From assembly GCA_938021455.1 (NCBI GenBank), contig CALIGP010000242.1, positions 1 to 11,584 on the forward strand: a DNA stretch of 11,584 bases. Direction: 5' to 3'. Numbering within the stretch: the stretch's first letter is position 1; each line of letters opens with the position of its first letter. The stretch is from an uncultured Lewinella sp. GTDB taxonomy: Bacteria > Bacteroidota > Bacteroidia > Chitinophagales > Saprospiraceae. This document shows, one piece after another, positions 6,257 to 11,584 of the stretch. Position numbers and translations under genes: made by a program. Below the pieces are notes generated by a model that was given only the letters and a program-made list of their open reading frames with translations, was not told the origin of the DNA and did not search any database.

Positions 6257-6334
6257 ATGAACGTTTTGCTCGTCGTGTTGCTAATTCTTGTACTTGTGGT
6301 GGTGGTACCCACCCCACGGAGGAAAGCAGCATAA
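6257..6334 (+). CDS. ilv leader peptide (25 aa, attenuation control codons)
   Basis: ATG 6257 to TAA 6334 encodes 25 residues in which positions 3-17, VLLVVLLILVLVVVV, are without exception Val, Leu or Ile: 8 Val, 6 Leu, 1 Ile, with four consecutive Val codons (GTG GTG GTG GTA, 6296-6307) at the end. The peptide finishes PTPRRKAA. This composition resembles the E. coli leader peptides IlvL and IvbL, whose runs of Val/Leu/Ile codons sense charged-tRNA levels. AAAGGA at 6243-6248 is a weak Shine-Dalgarno. The ORF sits between the candidate promoter and a strong terminator, and ilvD begins 94 bp after its stop codon. Inferred role: when any of the three amino acids is scarce the ribosome stalls in the run, freeing the segment at 6318-6330 to form an antiterminator. 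The peptide itself probably has no function. The run could by chance resemble a short membrane peptide, but the adjacent RNA elements make the leader reading much more likely. Confidence 0.88.
   Translation: MNVLLVVLLILVLVVVVPTPRRKAA
6296..6317 (+). promoter_or_regulatory. Leader hairpin over the Val control codons (pause/protector candidate)
   Basis: GTGG (6296-6299) pairs with CCAC (6314-6317) and GGTGG (6301-6305) with CCACC (6309-6313), a 9-bp stem with one bulged base and a 3-nt loop. It spans exactly the GTG-GTG-GTG-GTA codons and ends next to the antiterminator segment. It could pause RNA polymerase so that the first ribosome catches up, a role of hairpin 1:2 in classical attenuators; here it abuts, but does not overlap, segment 2. 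Confidence 0.5.
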
Positions 6335-6366
6335 TCTAATGCAAGGCAAAAAAGCCGCTTTCCTCT
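6318..6366 (+). promoter_or_regulatory. Predicted antiterminator pairing of the ilv attenuator
   Basis: GGAGGAAAGCAGC (6318-6330), the end of the leader ORF, can pair with GCCGCTTTCCTCT (6354-6366), the 5' arm and loop of the terminator: ten contiguous pairs (one G-U) from 6318:6366 to 6327:6357, one A-C mismatch, then two more. The last ten bases of the upstream segment are a near copy of the terminator's 3' arm GGAAAGCGGC (6371-6380), so the two compete for the same partner. A ribosome reaching the TAA at 6332-6334 would cover 6318-6330 and leave the terminator free to form; a ribosome stalled in the Val/Leu/Ile run would not. Confidence 0.8.
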
Positions 6367-6388
6367 ACGGGGAAAGCGGCTTTTCTTT
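6350..6388 (+). terminator. Intrinsic terminator/attenuator upstream of ilvD
   Basis: A perfect 14-bp stem, AAAAGCCGCTTTCC (6350-6363) with GGAAAGCGGCTTTT (6371-6384), a 7-nt loop, and a T-rich tail TTTTCTTTT from 6381. It begins 16 nt after the leader stop codon and ends about 40 nt before the ilvD ATG. As part of the leader it is the 3:4 hairpin of an attenuator; it can also end transcripts arriving from the beta-barrel gene. Confidence 0.93.
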
Positions 6389-6428
6389 TACCCACCAATA
6401 ATCTGACGGCTCCGGCTAACCCGAACAT

Positions 6429-8111
6429 ATGGCACACCAGCTAAATAAGTACAGCAAAAACGTAACCAGTAACCCCGAACAACCTGCTGCAAGGGCCATG
6501 CTCTACGCCACCGGAATGGATGATGCGGACATGGAAAAAGCCCAGATTGGCGTTGTCTCCACGGGTTGGGAAGGTAACCCCTGTAATATGCACCTCAACG
6601 GCCTGGCCGAGGATGTGAAGCAGAGTATCAATGAGCAGAAGGATCTGATTGGCCTGATGTACCATACTATTGGTGTGAGTGATGGCATCAGTATGGGTAC
6701 GGACGGTATGCGGTACAGCCTGCCCAGCCGCGACGTGATTGCCGATAGCATTGAAACGGTTGCCGGCGCGCAGTGGTACGACGGTCTGGTGACCGTAGTG
6801 GGCTGTGATAAAAATATGCCCGGAGCAATGATTGGACTGGCCCGACTAAACCGTCCGGCCATCCTACTATACGGTGGCACTATCAGCCCCGGTTGCTACG
6901 AAGAAGAGAAGCTGGACATTGTCTCCGCCTTTGAGGTGCTAGGCAAATACCGAACCGGAGAGGCGGATGAGACGAAGTATAAAGGTGTGATCCGTCACGC
7001 CTGCCCGGGCTCCGGTGCTTGTGGTGGTATGTATACGGCCAACACGATGGCCTCCGCCATCGAGGCTATGGGAATGTCTCTGCCCTACAACAGCTCCATC
7101 CCGGCTAACTCCACAGATAAAGCTGCCGACTGCAAACGCATCGGTGAGTATATGCTCCGCCTGCTGGAAAAAGACATTAAACCAAGCGATATCCTAACCC
7201 GGAAGTCGTTCGAGAACGCCATGGTCACCATCACGGCGCTGGGCGGCAGTACGAATGCGGTACTTCACCTGCTCGCCATGAGCCACGCTGCTGGCCTGGA
7301 CATCACCATCGACGATTTTCAGAAGGTCAGCGATCGGGTTCCCTTTATTGCCGACTTGAAGCCTTCGGGCAAGTACGTGATGGAAGACCTCTACTACGTC
7401 GGTGGCGTCCCCGCCGTTATGAAAGTGCTGCTGGAACAAGGTCTCCTGCACGGTGACTGTATGACCGTCACCGGCAAAACACTGGCGGAGAACTTGGCAG
7501 AAGCTACGCCGCTGAAAGCCGGACAAGAAATCATCAAGCCCTTTGATCAGCCGATCAAGGAAACCGGTCACCTGCGCATTCTCTACGGTAACCTCGCAAC
7601 GGAAGGTTCCGTGGCTAAGATCACCGGTAAGGAAGGTTTACACTTCATGGGCCCGGCCAAAGTGTTTAACTCTGAGCTGGAAGCCAATCAGGCACTTTCC
7701 CGACGGGACATTTTGGAGGGCGACGTGATGGTTATCCGTTACTCCGGCCCGCAGGGCGGCCCCGGAATGCCCGAGATGCTTAAGCCTACAAGCGAGGTTA
7801 TGGGACAAGGGCTAGGTAAAAAGGTAGCCTTGATTACGGACGGCCGCTTTAGCGGTGGAACCCACGGTTTCGTCGTGGGGCACATCAGCCCGGAAGCCCA
7901 GGTGGGTGGATTGATCGGTCTGTTGGAAGACGGCGACATCATCCGTATCGACGCCGAGAAAAACATCCTGGAAGCGGAGCTAGACGAAGCGACCATTGCT
8001 GAGCGCCGTGCCCGTTGGACGGCACCGGAGTCTCGGGCAAAATTTGGGGTGCTGAAAAAATACGCTAAATCAGTGAGCAGTGCCTCGCTGGGCTGTGTGA
8101 CCGATTTGTAG
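6429..8111 (+). CDS. ilvD: Dihydroxy-acid dehydratase
   Basis: Dehydrates 2,3-dihydroxy-isovalerate and 2,3-dihydroxy-3-methylvalerate to the 2-oxo acids, the third common step of Ile/Val synthesis; cytosolic Fe-S enzyme. The 560-residue product has normal length. Seen: the three cysteines expected to hold the [2Fe-2S] cluster, C52 in GNPCNMH, C126 in VGCDKNMPG and C198 in GSGACGGMYTANTM; D127 and K128 of the CDKNMPG motif, where the lysine is carbamylated and binds Mg in the family; and, near the C-terminus, the active-site serine motif DGRFSGGTHGF, with the usual GPQGGPGMPEM before it. The start ATG 6429 (MAHQLNKYSKN) fits Bacteroidota homologues; there is no obvious Shine-Dalgarno. It is the first structural gene behind the attenuator and is followed after 69 bp by ilvB. 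Confidence 0.97.
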   Translation: MAHQLNKYSKNVTSNPEQPAARAMLYATGMDDADMEKAQIGVVSTGWEGNPCNMHLNGLAEDVKQSINEQKDLIGLMYHTIGVSDGISMGTDGMRYSLPSRDVIADSIETVAGAQWYDGLVTVVGCDKNMPGAMIGLARLNRPAILLYGGTISPGCYEEEKLDIVSAFEVLGKYRTGEADETKYKGVIRHACPGSGACGGMYTANTMASAIEAMGMSLPYNSSIPANSTDKAADCKRIGEYMLRLLEKDIKPSDILTRKSFENAMVTITALGGSTNAVLHLLAMSHAAGLDITIDDFQKVSDRVPFIADLKPSGKYVMEDLYYVGGVPAVMKVLLEQGLLHGDCMTVTGKTLAENLAEATPLKAGQEIIKPFDQPIKETGHLRILYGNLATEGSVAKITGKEGLHFMGPAKVFNSELEANQALSRRDILEGDVMVIRYSGPQGGPGMPEMLKPTSEVMGQGLGKKVALITDGRFSGGTHGFVVGHISPEAQVGGLIGLLEDGDIIRIDAEKNILEAELDEATIAERRARWTAPESRAKFGVLKKYAKSVSSASLGCVTDL

Positions 8112-8131
8112 TTTACCCATCACGTTTATGC

Positions 8132-8152
8132 GGGCGCTACCGCAGGATGCAA
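8132..8152 (-). repeat. Copy of a ~21-nt intergenic motif (upstream of ilvB)
   Basis: On the minus strand this reads TTGCATCCTGCG, GTA, GCGCCC, differing only in the three central bases from the copy upstream of ilvN (10019-10038 region). It overlaps a 5-bp hairpin, TGCGG (8129-8133) / CCGCA (8140-8144). It lies 28 bp before the ilvB start; the function is unknown. Confidence 0.5.
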
Positions 8153-8180
8153 AGATCAGTTTATTTAAAAGCAGTGTGAT

Positions 8181-9938
8181 ATGACAACCACGCCAACTAT
8201 GAAACCTACCAACGGGCAAGCACCAAAAGTAAAAGCCATGCGCGGCTCCGAAGCTGTCCTGCAGTGTCTTGTGAACGAAGGCGTTGATACCATCTTCGGT
8301 TACCCCGGAGGGGCAATTATGCCGGTCTACGATTCCCTGATTGATTTCGAGGATAAGCTGACACACATCCTTCCCCGTCATGAACAAGGGGCGATTCACG
8401 CCGCCGAAGGCTATGCCCGCATTAAGCGGCAGACGGGCGTCTGTATGGCCACCTCTGGCCCGGGAGCTACTAATTTGTTAACGGGCCTTTGCGACGCCCA
8501 ATTGGATTCTCTACCGCTGGTTGCCATCACCGGACAGGTTCATGGCCATTTGTTGGGAAGCGATGCTTTTCAGGAGGTAGACGTGATCAACTGTACCATT
8601 CCCGTAACGAAGTGGAACTACCAGATCACCGACCCTAAGGATATCGGCTGGGTTTTCAAGAAGGCCTTCTACATCGCCAATAGCGGCCGGCCAGGGCCGG
8701 TGTTAATCGATATAACCAAGGATGCGCAGTTGGCCATGGTCGACTTCGTTTACCCTAAAGATCAGGAGATACGTAGCTATATTCCCTACAATAAGGTCAA
8801 AAAAAGCCAGCTAAAGGCTGCCGCTGAATTGATCAACGGCGCAAAGCAGCCTATGATCTTAGCGGGCCACGGCATTCACATTGCGCACGCCCAGGAAATT
8901 TTTAAGGAGTTTGTTGATAAAACGGGAATTCCGGTGGGTGCTACCTGTCATGGCCTATCGGCTTTGTCGGATGATCATCCACTCTTCATGGGCATGCTGG
9001 GTATGCACGGCAACTACGGCCCGAACTTCTTGCAAAACGATGCAGATGTGATCATCGCCATCGGTATGCGCTTTGATGATCGGGTAACCGGTAAGCTGTC
9101 TACCTATCTTCCCAACAGTAAGGTGGTCCACATTGAGGTAGATCCGGCAGAACTGAACAAGAATGTGAAAGCAGACGCTCCCGTACTTGGGGACGCGAAA
9201 GAAGCACTGGAGAAGCTGTTGCCATTAGTAGAAAAAAAGAAGTACCCGGAGTGGGTAGGTCGCTTCAACGAATGCACGCGCATCGAGAAAGAGCGGGTAA
9301 TTGATGAGGCGATCAGGCCAACGGCAGACGGGCAAATCCGGATGGGGCAGGTCATTCGGGAGGTGAGCAACCAGACCGATGGCCAGGCCATCGTAACCAC
9401 CGATGTAGGCCAGCATCAGATGATGGCCGCGCGTTATTATCAGTATAAGGGGCATGACCAGTGGGTATCTTCCGGCGGAGCCGGAACGATGGGCTACGGC
9501 CTGCCCGCCGCCTTTGGCGCTAAGTATGCAGACCCGAAGCGGGAAACCATCGCCTTTATTGGTGACGGTGGCTTTCAGATGACCCTTCAGGAATTGGGCC
9601 TTTGCGCTCAGTGGGAAGTAGGGGTTAAGATCGTCCTGCTGGATAATAACTTCCTCGGAATGGTCCGCCAATGGCAGGAGCTGTTCCACGAGAAGAGGTA
9701 CAGCTCCGTTGAGCTGGTCAACCCTGACTTTGTGACCATTGCCAAGGGTTTTGGCGTTCCGGGAAGGAGCATTAATGATCCGGCAGACGTAAAGGAAGCC
9801 ATTGCTGAAATGCTGGCGCACGACGGGCCGTATCTGCTGCACGTAACAACCGTAAAAGAAGACAACGTTTTCCCGATGGTGCCTAGCGGAAAGGCAGTAA
9901 GTGACGTGATTTTGGGACCGGAGGATATAGTTAGGTAG
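8181..9938 (+). CDS. ilvB: Acetohydroxyacid (acetolactate) synthase, large catalytic subunit
   Basis: ThDP-dependent condensation of pyruvate with pyruvate or 2-oxobutanoate, giving 2-acetolactate or 2-aceto-2-hydroxybutanoate; first common step of the BCAA pathway, cytosolic. The 585-residue length is typical. Seen: an N-terminal ThDP-PYR domain with FGYPGGAIMPVYD (39-51) and the catalytic glutamate E68 in RHEQGAIHAAEGYAR; ATSGPGATNLLTGL; a central FAD-binding type domain; and a C-terminal ThDP-PP domain with GDGGFQMT from about 461 and LDNNFLGMVRQWQELF from about 487, the GDG...NN motif that binds Mg-ThDP. RQWQELF(H/Y) is characteristic of AHAS rather than pyruvate oxidase or other relatives. 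The first ~20 residues (MTTTPTMKPTNGQAPKVKA) are a poorly conserved tail; M20 is a possible alternative start. It pairs with the regulatory subunit encoded by ilvN next downstream. Confidence 0.97.
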   Translation: MTTTPTMKPTNGQAPKVKAMRGSEAVLQCLVNEGVDTIFGYPGGAIMPVYDSLIDFEDKLTHILPRHEQGAIHAAEGYARIKRQTGVCMATSGPGATNLLTGLCDAQLDSLPLVAITGQVHGHLLGSDAFQEVDVINCTIPVTKWNYQITDPKDIGWVFKKAFYIANSGRPGPVLIDITKDAQLAMVDFVYPKDQEIRSYIPYNKVKKSQLKAAAELINGAKQPMILAGHGIHIAHAQEIFKEFVDKTGIPVGATCHGLSALSDDHPLFMGMLGMHGNYGPNFLQNDADVIIAIGMRFDDRVTGKLSTYLPNSKVVHIEVDPAELNKNVKADAPVLGDAKEALEKLLPLVEKKKYPEWVGRFNECTRIEKERVIDEAIRPTADGQIRMGQVIREVSNQTDGQAIVTTDVGQHQMMAARYYQYKGHDQWVSSGGAGTMGYGLPAAFGAKYADPKRETIAFIGDGGFQMTLQELGLCAQWEVGVKIVLLDNNFLGMVRQWQELFHEKRYSSVELVNPDFVTIAKGFGVPGRSINDPADVKEAIAEMLAHDGPYLLHVTTVKEDNVFPMVPSGKAVSDVILGPEDIVR

Positions 9939-9977
9939 TCAAATAGTCAAATAGTCAAGGAGTCAGGGAGTCGGCGA
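9938..9977 (+). repeat. Five degenerate 8-bp tandem repeats starting in the ilvB stop codon
   Basis: GTCAAATA, GTCAAATA, GTCAAGGA, GTCAGGGA, GTCGGCGA run without gaps from 9938 to 9977. The first base is the last base of the ilvB TAG. The units drift stepwise from A-rich to G-rich. They lie in the 115-bp ilvB-ilvN spacer; each unit keeps GTC at its start. Confidence 0.75.
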
Positions 9978-10017
9978 TGGAAGGTTTGGTAGGGATTTCG
10001 TTGCTCTACAACCCACT

Positions 10018-10038
10018 TTGCATCCTGCGTCCGCGCCC
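10018..10038 (+). repeat. Copy of a ~21-nt intergenic motif (upstream of ilvN)
   Basis: TTGCATCCTGCG, TCC, GCGCCC. It is nearly identical to 1978-1997 upstream of ilvA (one missing T and one C/T change) and to the minus-strand copy at 8132-8152 upstream of ilvB. It ends 15 bp before the ilvN ATG and could be part of the ilvN leader, a protein-binding site, or a dispersed intergenic repeat. Confidence 0.5.
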
Positions 10039-10053
10039 CAAGAAATTAATAGT

Positions 10054-10593
10054 ATGAGTGAAATCAATTCTTACACCATCACCGTTTTTACCGAAGATCA
10101 AGCGGGACTTTTGTCACGGGTAGTCGGTATTTTCAATCGTCGGAACATCAACATTCCGAGTTTGACGACCAGCCAGAGTAGCGACCCGACGATTCACCGG
10201 TTTACCATTGTGGTGGACGTAACCGAAGAGATGGTGATAAAATTGGTCGCTCAGCTAGACAAGCAGGTAGATGTGCTAAAGGCCTTTTATTATGATGATA
10301 GCCAGATTGTACATCAGGAGATTGCCCTCTATAAGGTGCCCATCGAAGTGTTTAGTAATGGTAGCGAAGTTGAGCAATTGATTCGCCGGCATAATGCGCG
10401 GGTATTGCTGATTGAACCGGAGTTTGTAGTCATTGAAAAGACGGGCCACGAGCACGAAACGGAGGCTTTGTTGCAAGACTTGAAGAAATTCAAAGTATAT
10501 GAGTTTGTCCGTTCCGGACGGGTGGCGGTGGTCAAGCCTATGGAAATGCTGAATAACTATTTGGCGACCCTGGGGGCTTCGGATGAAAATTGA
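10054..10593 (+). CDS. ilvN: Acetohydroxyacid synthase, small regulatory subunit
   Basis: Activates the IlvB catalytic subunit and confers feedback inhibition, usually by valine. The 179-residue protein starts MSEINSYTITVFTEDQAGLLSRVVGIFNRRNINI, an N-terminal ACT domain (about 6-80) with the effector-site pattern D-x-A-G-L-L-S-R; the second domain (about 84-170) matches the C-terminal half of long-type AHAS small subunits (IALYKV, ARVLLIEPEFVVIEKTGHEHETEALLQDLKKFKVYEFVRSGRVAVVKP). An in-frame TTG at 10018 would add 12 residues, read through the intergenic motif, and is less plausible than ATG 10054, which follows an A-rich stretch. The gene is separated from ilvB by 115 bp, longer than usual for this pair, because of tandem repeats and the shared motif. 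No ilvC or leuA follows; ilvC is on the other arm of the locus. Confidence 0.96.
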   Translation: MSEINSYTITVFTEDQAGLLSRVVGIFNRRNINIPSLTTSQSSDPTIHRFTIVVDVTEEMVIKLVAQLDKQVDVLKAFYYDDSQIVHQEIALYKVPIEVFSNGSEVEQLIRRHNARVLLIEPEFVVIEKTGHEHETEALLQDLKKFKVYEFVRSGRVAVVKPMEMLNNYLATLGASDEN

Positions 10594-10696
10594 CGGTATC
10601 GCTCGTAGTATTCTAAAATAACGCATTTAGGTGGGTGAGATGACGGGTGCCGGAGACCTACGGCAAGCTCAGGCGAGGCCGCGGGTGCAATGGATG
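10594..10696. other. ilvN downstream spacer without a recognised gene
   Basis: I see no gene and no convincing terminator. A weak hairpin, TGCCG / CGGCA with an 8-nt loop, lies around 10648-10665 without a T tract. TTGCACCCGCG on the minus strand (10680-10690) resembles the first half of the motif found upstream of ilvA, ilvB and ilvN but loses similarity after that. Confidence 0.4.
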
Positions 10697-10866
10697 TTTA
10701 AGAGCGTGTCTAAATTTAGCACTTTGGGCTGCCTGCGCCAAATTTCGTTCTGAATAGCGTTGCTTCATCGGTCACTTGGCTTTGGCCAAGCTCCCTCTTC
10801 GCGCCTTATTCAAAACTAAATTTGTCAGCAGTCGCCGCAAAAGCTAGTTTTAGACACGTTCTTAAA
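10697..10866. mobile_element. MITE-like 170-bp imperfect palindrome
   Basis: TTTAAGAGCGTGTCTAAA (10697-10714) and the reverse complement of 10849-10866 agree at 17 of 18 bases. The similarity continues inward without gaps: both arms next carry TAGC, then, after a divergent stretch, CAAATTT-x-GTT-x-TGAATA, so the arms extend about 60 bp and the whole could fold into one long hairpin around a centre near ACTTGGCTTTGGCCAAGC. There is no coding capacity of note. TTAA lies just inside both ends (10698-10701, 10862-10865) and could be a 4-bp target duplication flanking a 160-bp core, though as TTAA is itself palindromic this is ambiguous. This is the structure of a non-autonomous element moved in trans by a transposase not present here; the parent insertion sequence is not identified. 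Confidence 0.75.
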
Positions 10867-10948
10867 AGCAGGGAAGGGGTCTCTGATCAACAAAAAACCG
10901 AAGTAAATAACGATCTTCGCCACCATCACCACCTTACTCCAGCCGTCT

Positions 10949-11584
10949 GTGCAAGAATTCCTCCGCAAAATATTTCGGGCCCGACCGGGGGAATGGGGGG
11001 CTGTACTGCTTTTGCAACTATTGGTATTTCTGATCATCGCCATTTTGCTGATGGTAAAGCCTACGGCCAGTGCCCTTTTCCTGAATGAATATGGTGCCGT
11101 TGGTCTGCCCTATATGTTCGTGATTACGGCATTCCTGGCGGCAGTGGTCTCTACTGGTTATGCCTTCGCCCTTCGCTATAATAGCCTGATTCGGGTTATG
11201 ATTGCCTCGCTGACGATACTTTTGGTCATTCTTGGTGTTTGTGGCTGGTTGATGAAGTATCCCTCCATCCGACCAGCTGTTTCGATCGCCCTGTATCTCT
11301 GGGTCGCCATTTTTGGTGTACTGGCCGCCAGCCAGTTCTGGATGATGGCGAGCTTTGTTTTTGATGTCCGACAATCCAAACGATTGTTCGGCCTCATTGG
11401 CGCTGGTGCCATTGCGGGAGGTATCGCTTGTGGGTACGTTACCAACTTGTTTGTTCAGGACATTGGGGCGAGGAACCTGATGCTGATGGCCGCTCTGCTA
11501 CTATTTCCCTGCATTGGGCTTACTGCTTTCATCTGGAGGCGCTACGTGAGCCGCACCCGAAGTAAGGTGAGCCGCAAAAAGAAG
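10949..11584 (+). CDS. NTP/NDP-exchange-type membrane transporter (3' end beyond window)
   Basis: An open frame runs from after the TAA at 10904 to the window edge with no ATG before membrane segment 1. I place the start at GTG 10949 (reading MQEFLRKIFRARPGEWGAVLLLQLLVFLII); ATG 11051 would cut into the first helix. The 212 visible residues contain about six hydrophobic helices, beginning at residues ~15-36, 45-65, 70-95 and onward. The segment QFWMMASFVFDVRQSKRLFG, followed by LIGAGAIAGGIACG, is what I recognise as the hallmark of bacterial proteins related to the ATP/ADP translocase (Tlc/Npt) family, annotated as NTP/NDP exchange or MFS-like transporters; members in free-living Bacteroidota have unproven substrates and are sometimes fused to HEAT-repeat or cyclic-nucleotide-binding domains. 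Inner-membrane location is expected. The visible part ends in a basic stretch (SRTRSKVSRKKK), possibly a cytosolic loop. The MITE-like palindrome ends 82 bp before the start, within its presumed promoter region. Confidence 0.72.
   Translation, partial: MQEFLRKIFRARPGEWGAVLLLQLLVFLIIAILLMVKPTASALFLNEYGAVGLPYMFVITAFLAAVVSTGYAFALRYNSLIRVMIASLTILLVILGVCGWLMKYPSIRPAVSIALYLWVAIFGVLAASQFWMMASFVFDVRQSKRLFGLIGAGAIAGGIACGYVTNLFVQDIGARNLMLMAALLLFPCIGLTAFIWRRYVSRTRSKVSRKKK

Noticed and set aside
9225..9842. 205-residue antisense open frame within ilvB
   Set aside because: It is wholly inside ilvB on the other strand, has no family resemblance, and is explained by codon bias of the real gene.
9938..9977. 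CRISPR-like array
   Set aside because: Units are 8 bp, contiguous and without spacers, so this is a degenerate tandem repeat.
10822..11088. 88-residue plus-strand frame beginning in the MITE-like element
   Set aside because: It overlaps the transporter start in another frame, has no recognisable motifs and begins inside the repeat; the transporter frame continues to the window end with clear membrane helices.
1..11584. tRNA, rRNA, riboswitch or T-box elements
   Set aside because: No cloverleaf, rRNA segment or known riboswitch core was found by eye in the intergenic regions; the ilvD leader is explained by peptide-based attenuation.

Overview
The window (GC roughly one half) looks like a Bacteroidota chromosome, most likely from the Saprospiria/Lewinella side of the phylum. 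This rests on the style of the protein families (short IlvA with one ACT-like domain, LytTR response regulator, small outer-membrane beta-barrel with a DCDCPTF segment, MqnP-type prenyltransferase), on weak or absent Shine-Dalgarno sequences, and on one promoter candidate that fits the Bacteroidota -33 TTTG / -7 TAnnTTTG pattern. The taxonomic placement is inference. The main theme is branched-chain amino acid (BCAA) biosynthesis.

Layout: 1-672 is the 3' part of a UbiA-family (MqnP-like) prenyltransferase gene. It converges, with 3 bp between stop codons, on ilvA (complement 676-1935); ilvC (complement 2105-3151) lies upstream of ilvA on the same strand. Transcribed away from ilvC are an orphan LytTR response regulator (3286-4095) and a small protein of unknown function (4103-4612). 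A REP-associated tyrosine transposase (complement 4699-5274) follows, bracketed by large palindromic REP-like ends that also form a 15-bp inverted repeat (element 4618-5403). Then come a secreted small beta-barrel protein (5500-6168) and the second ilv cluster: a leader region, ilvD (6429-8111), ilvB (8181-9938) and ilvN (10054-10593). A 170-bp MITE-like palindrome (10697-10866) and the 5' part of an NTP/NDP-exchange-type transporter gene (10949-11584) close the window.

Together IlvB/IlvN (acetohydroxyacid synthase), IlvC (reductoisomerase) and IlvD (dehydratase) make up the common isoleucine/valine pathway, and IlvA feeds 2-oxobutanoate into the isoleucine branch. Only the final transaminase is missing.

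The best discovery candidate is the ilvDBN leader. A 25-codon ORF (6257-6334) has 15 consecutive Val/Leu/Ile codons. Sixteen bases after its stop codon begins a perfect 14-bp terminator stem. The sequence at the end of the ORF can pair instead with the 5' arm of that terminator, giving an antiterminator. This is the full architecture of ribosome-mediated transcription attenuation as known from proteobacterial ilv operons, here in a Bacteroidota-like genome. Other points of interest are a ~21-nt motif found in front of ilvA, ilvB and ilvN, the REP/transposase unit, and an 8-bp tandem repeat that begins in the ilvB stop codon.
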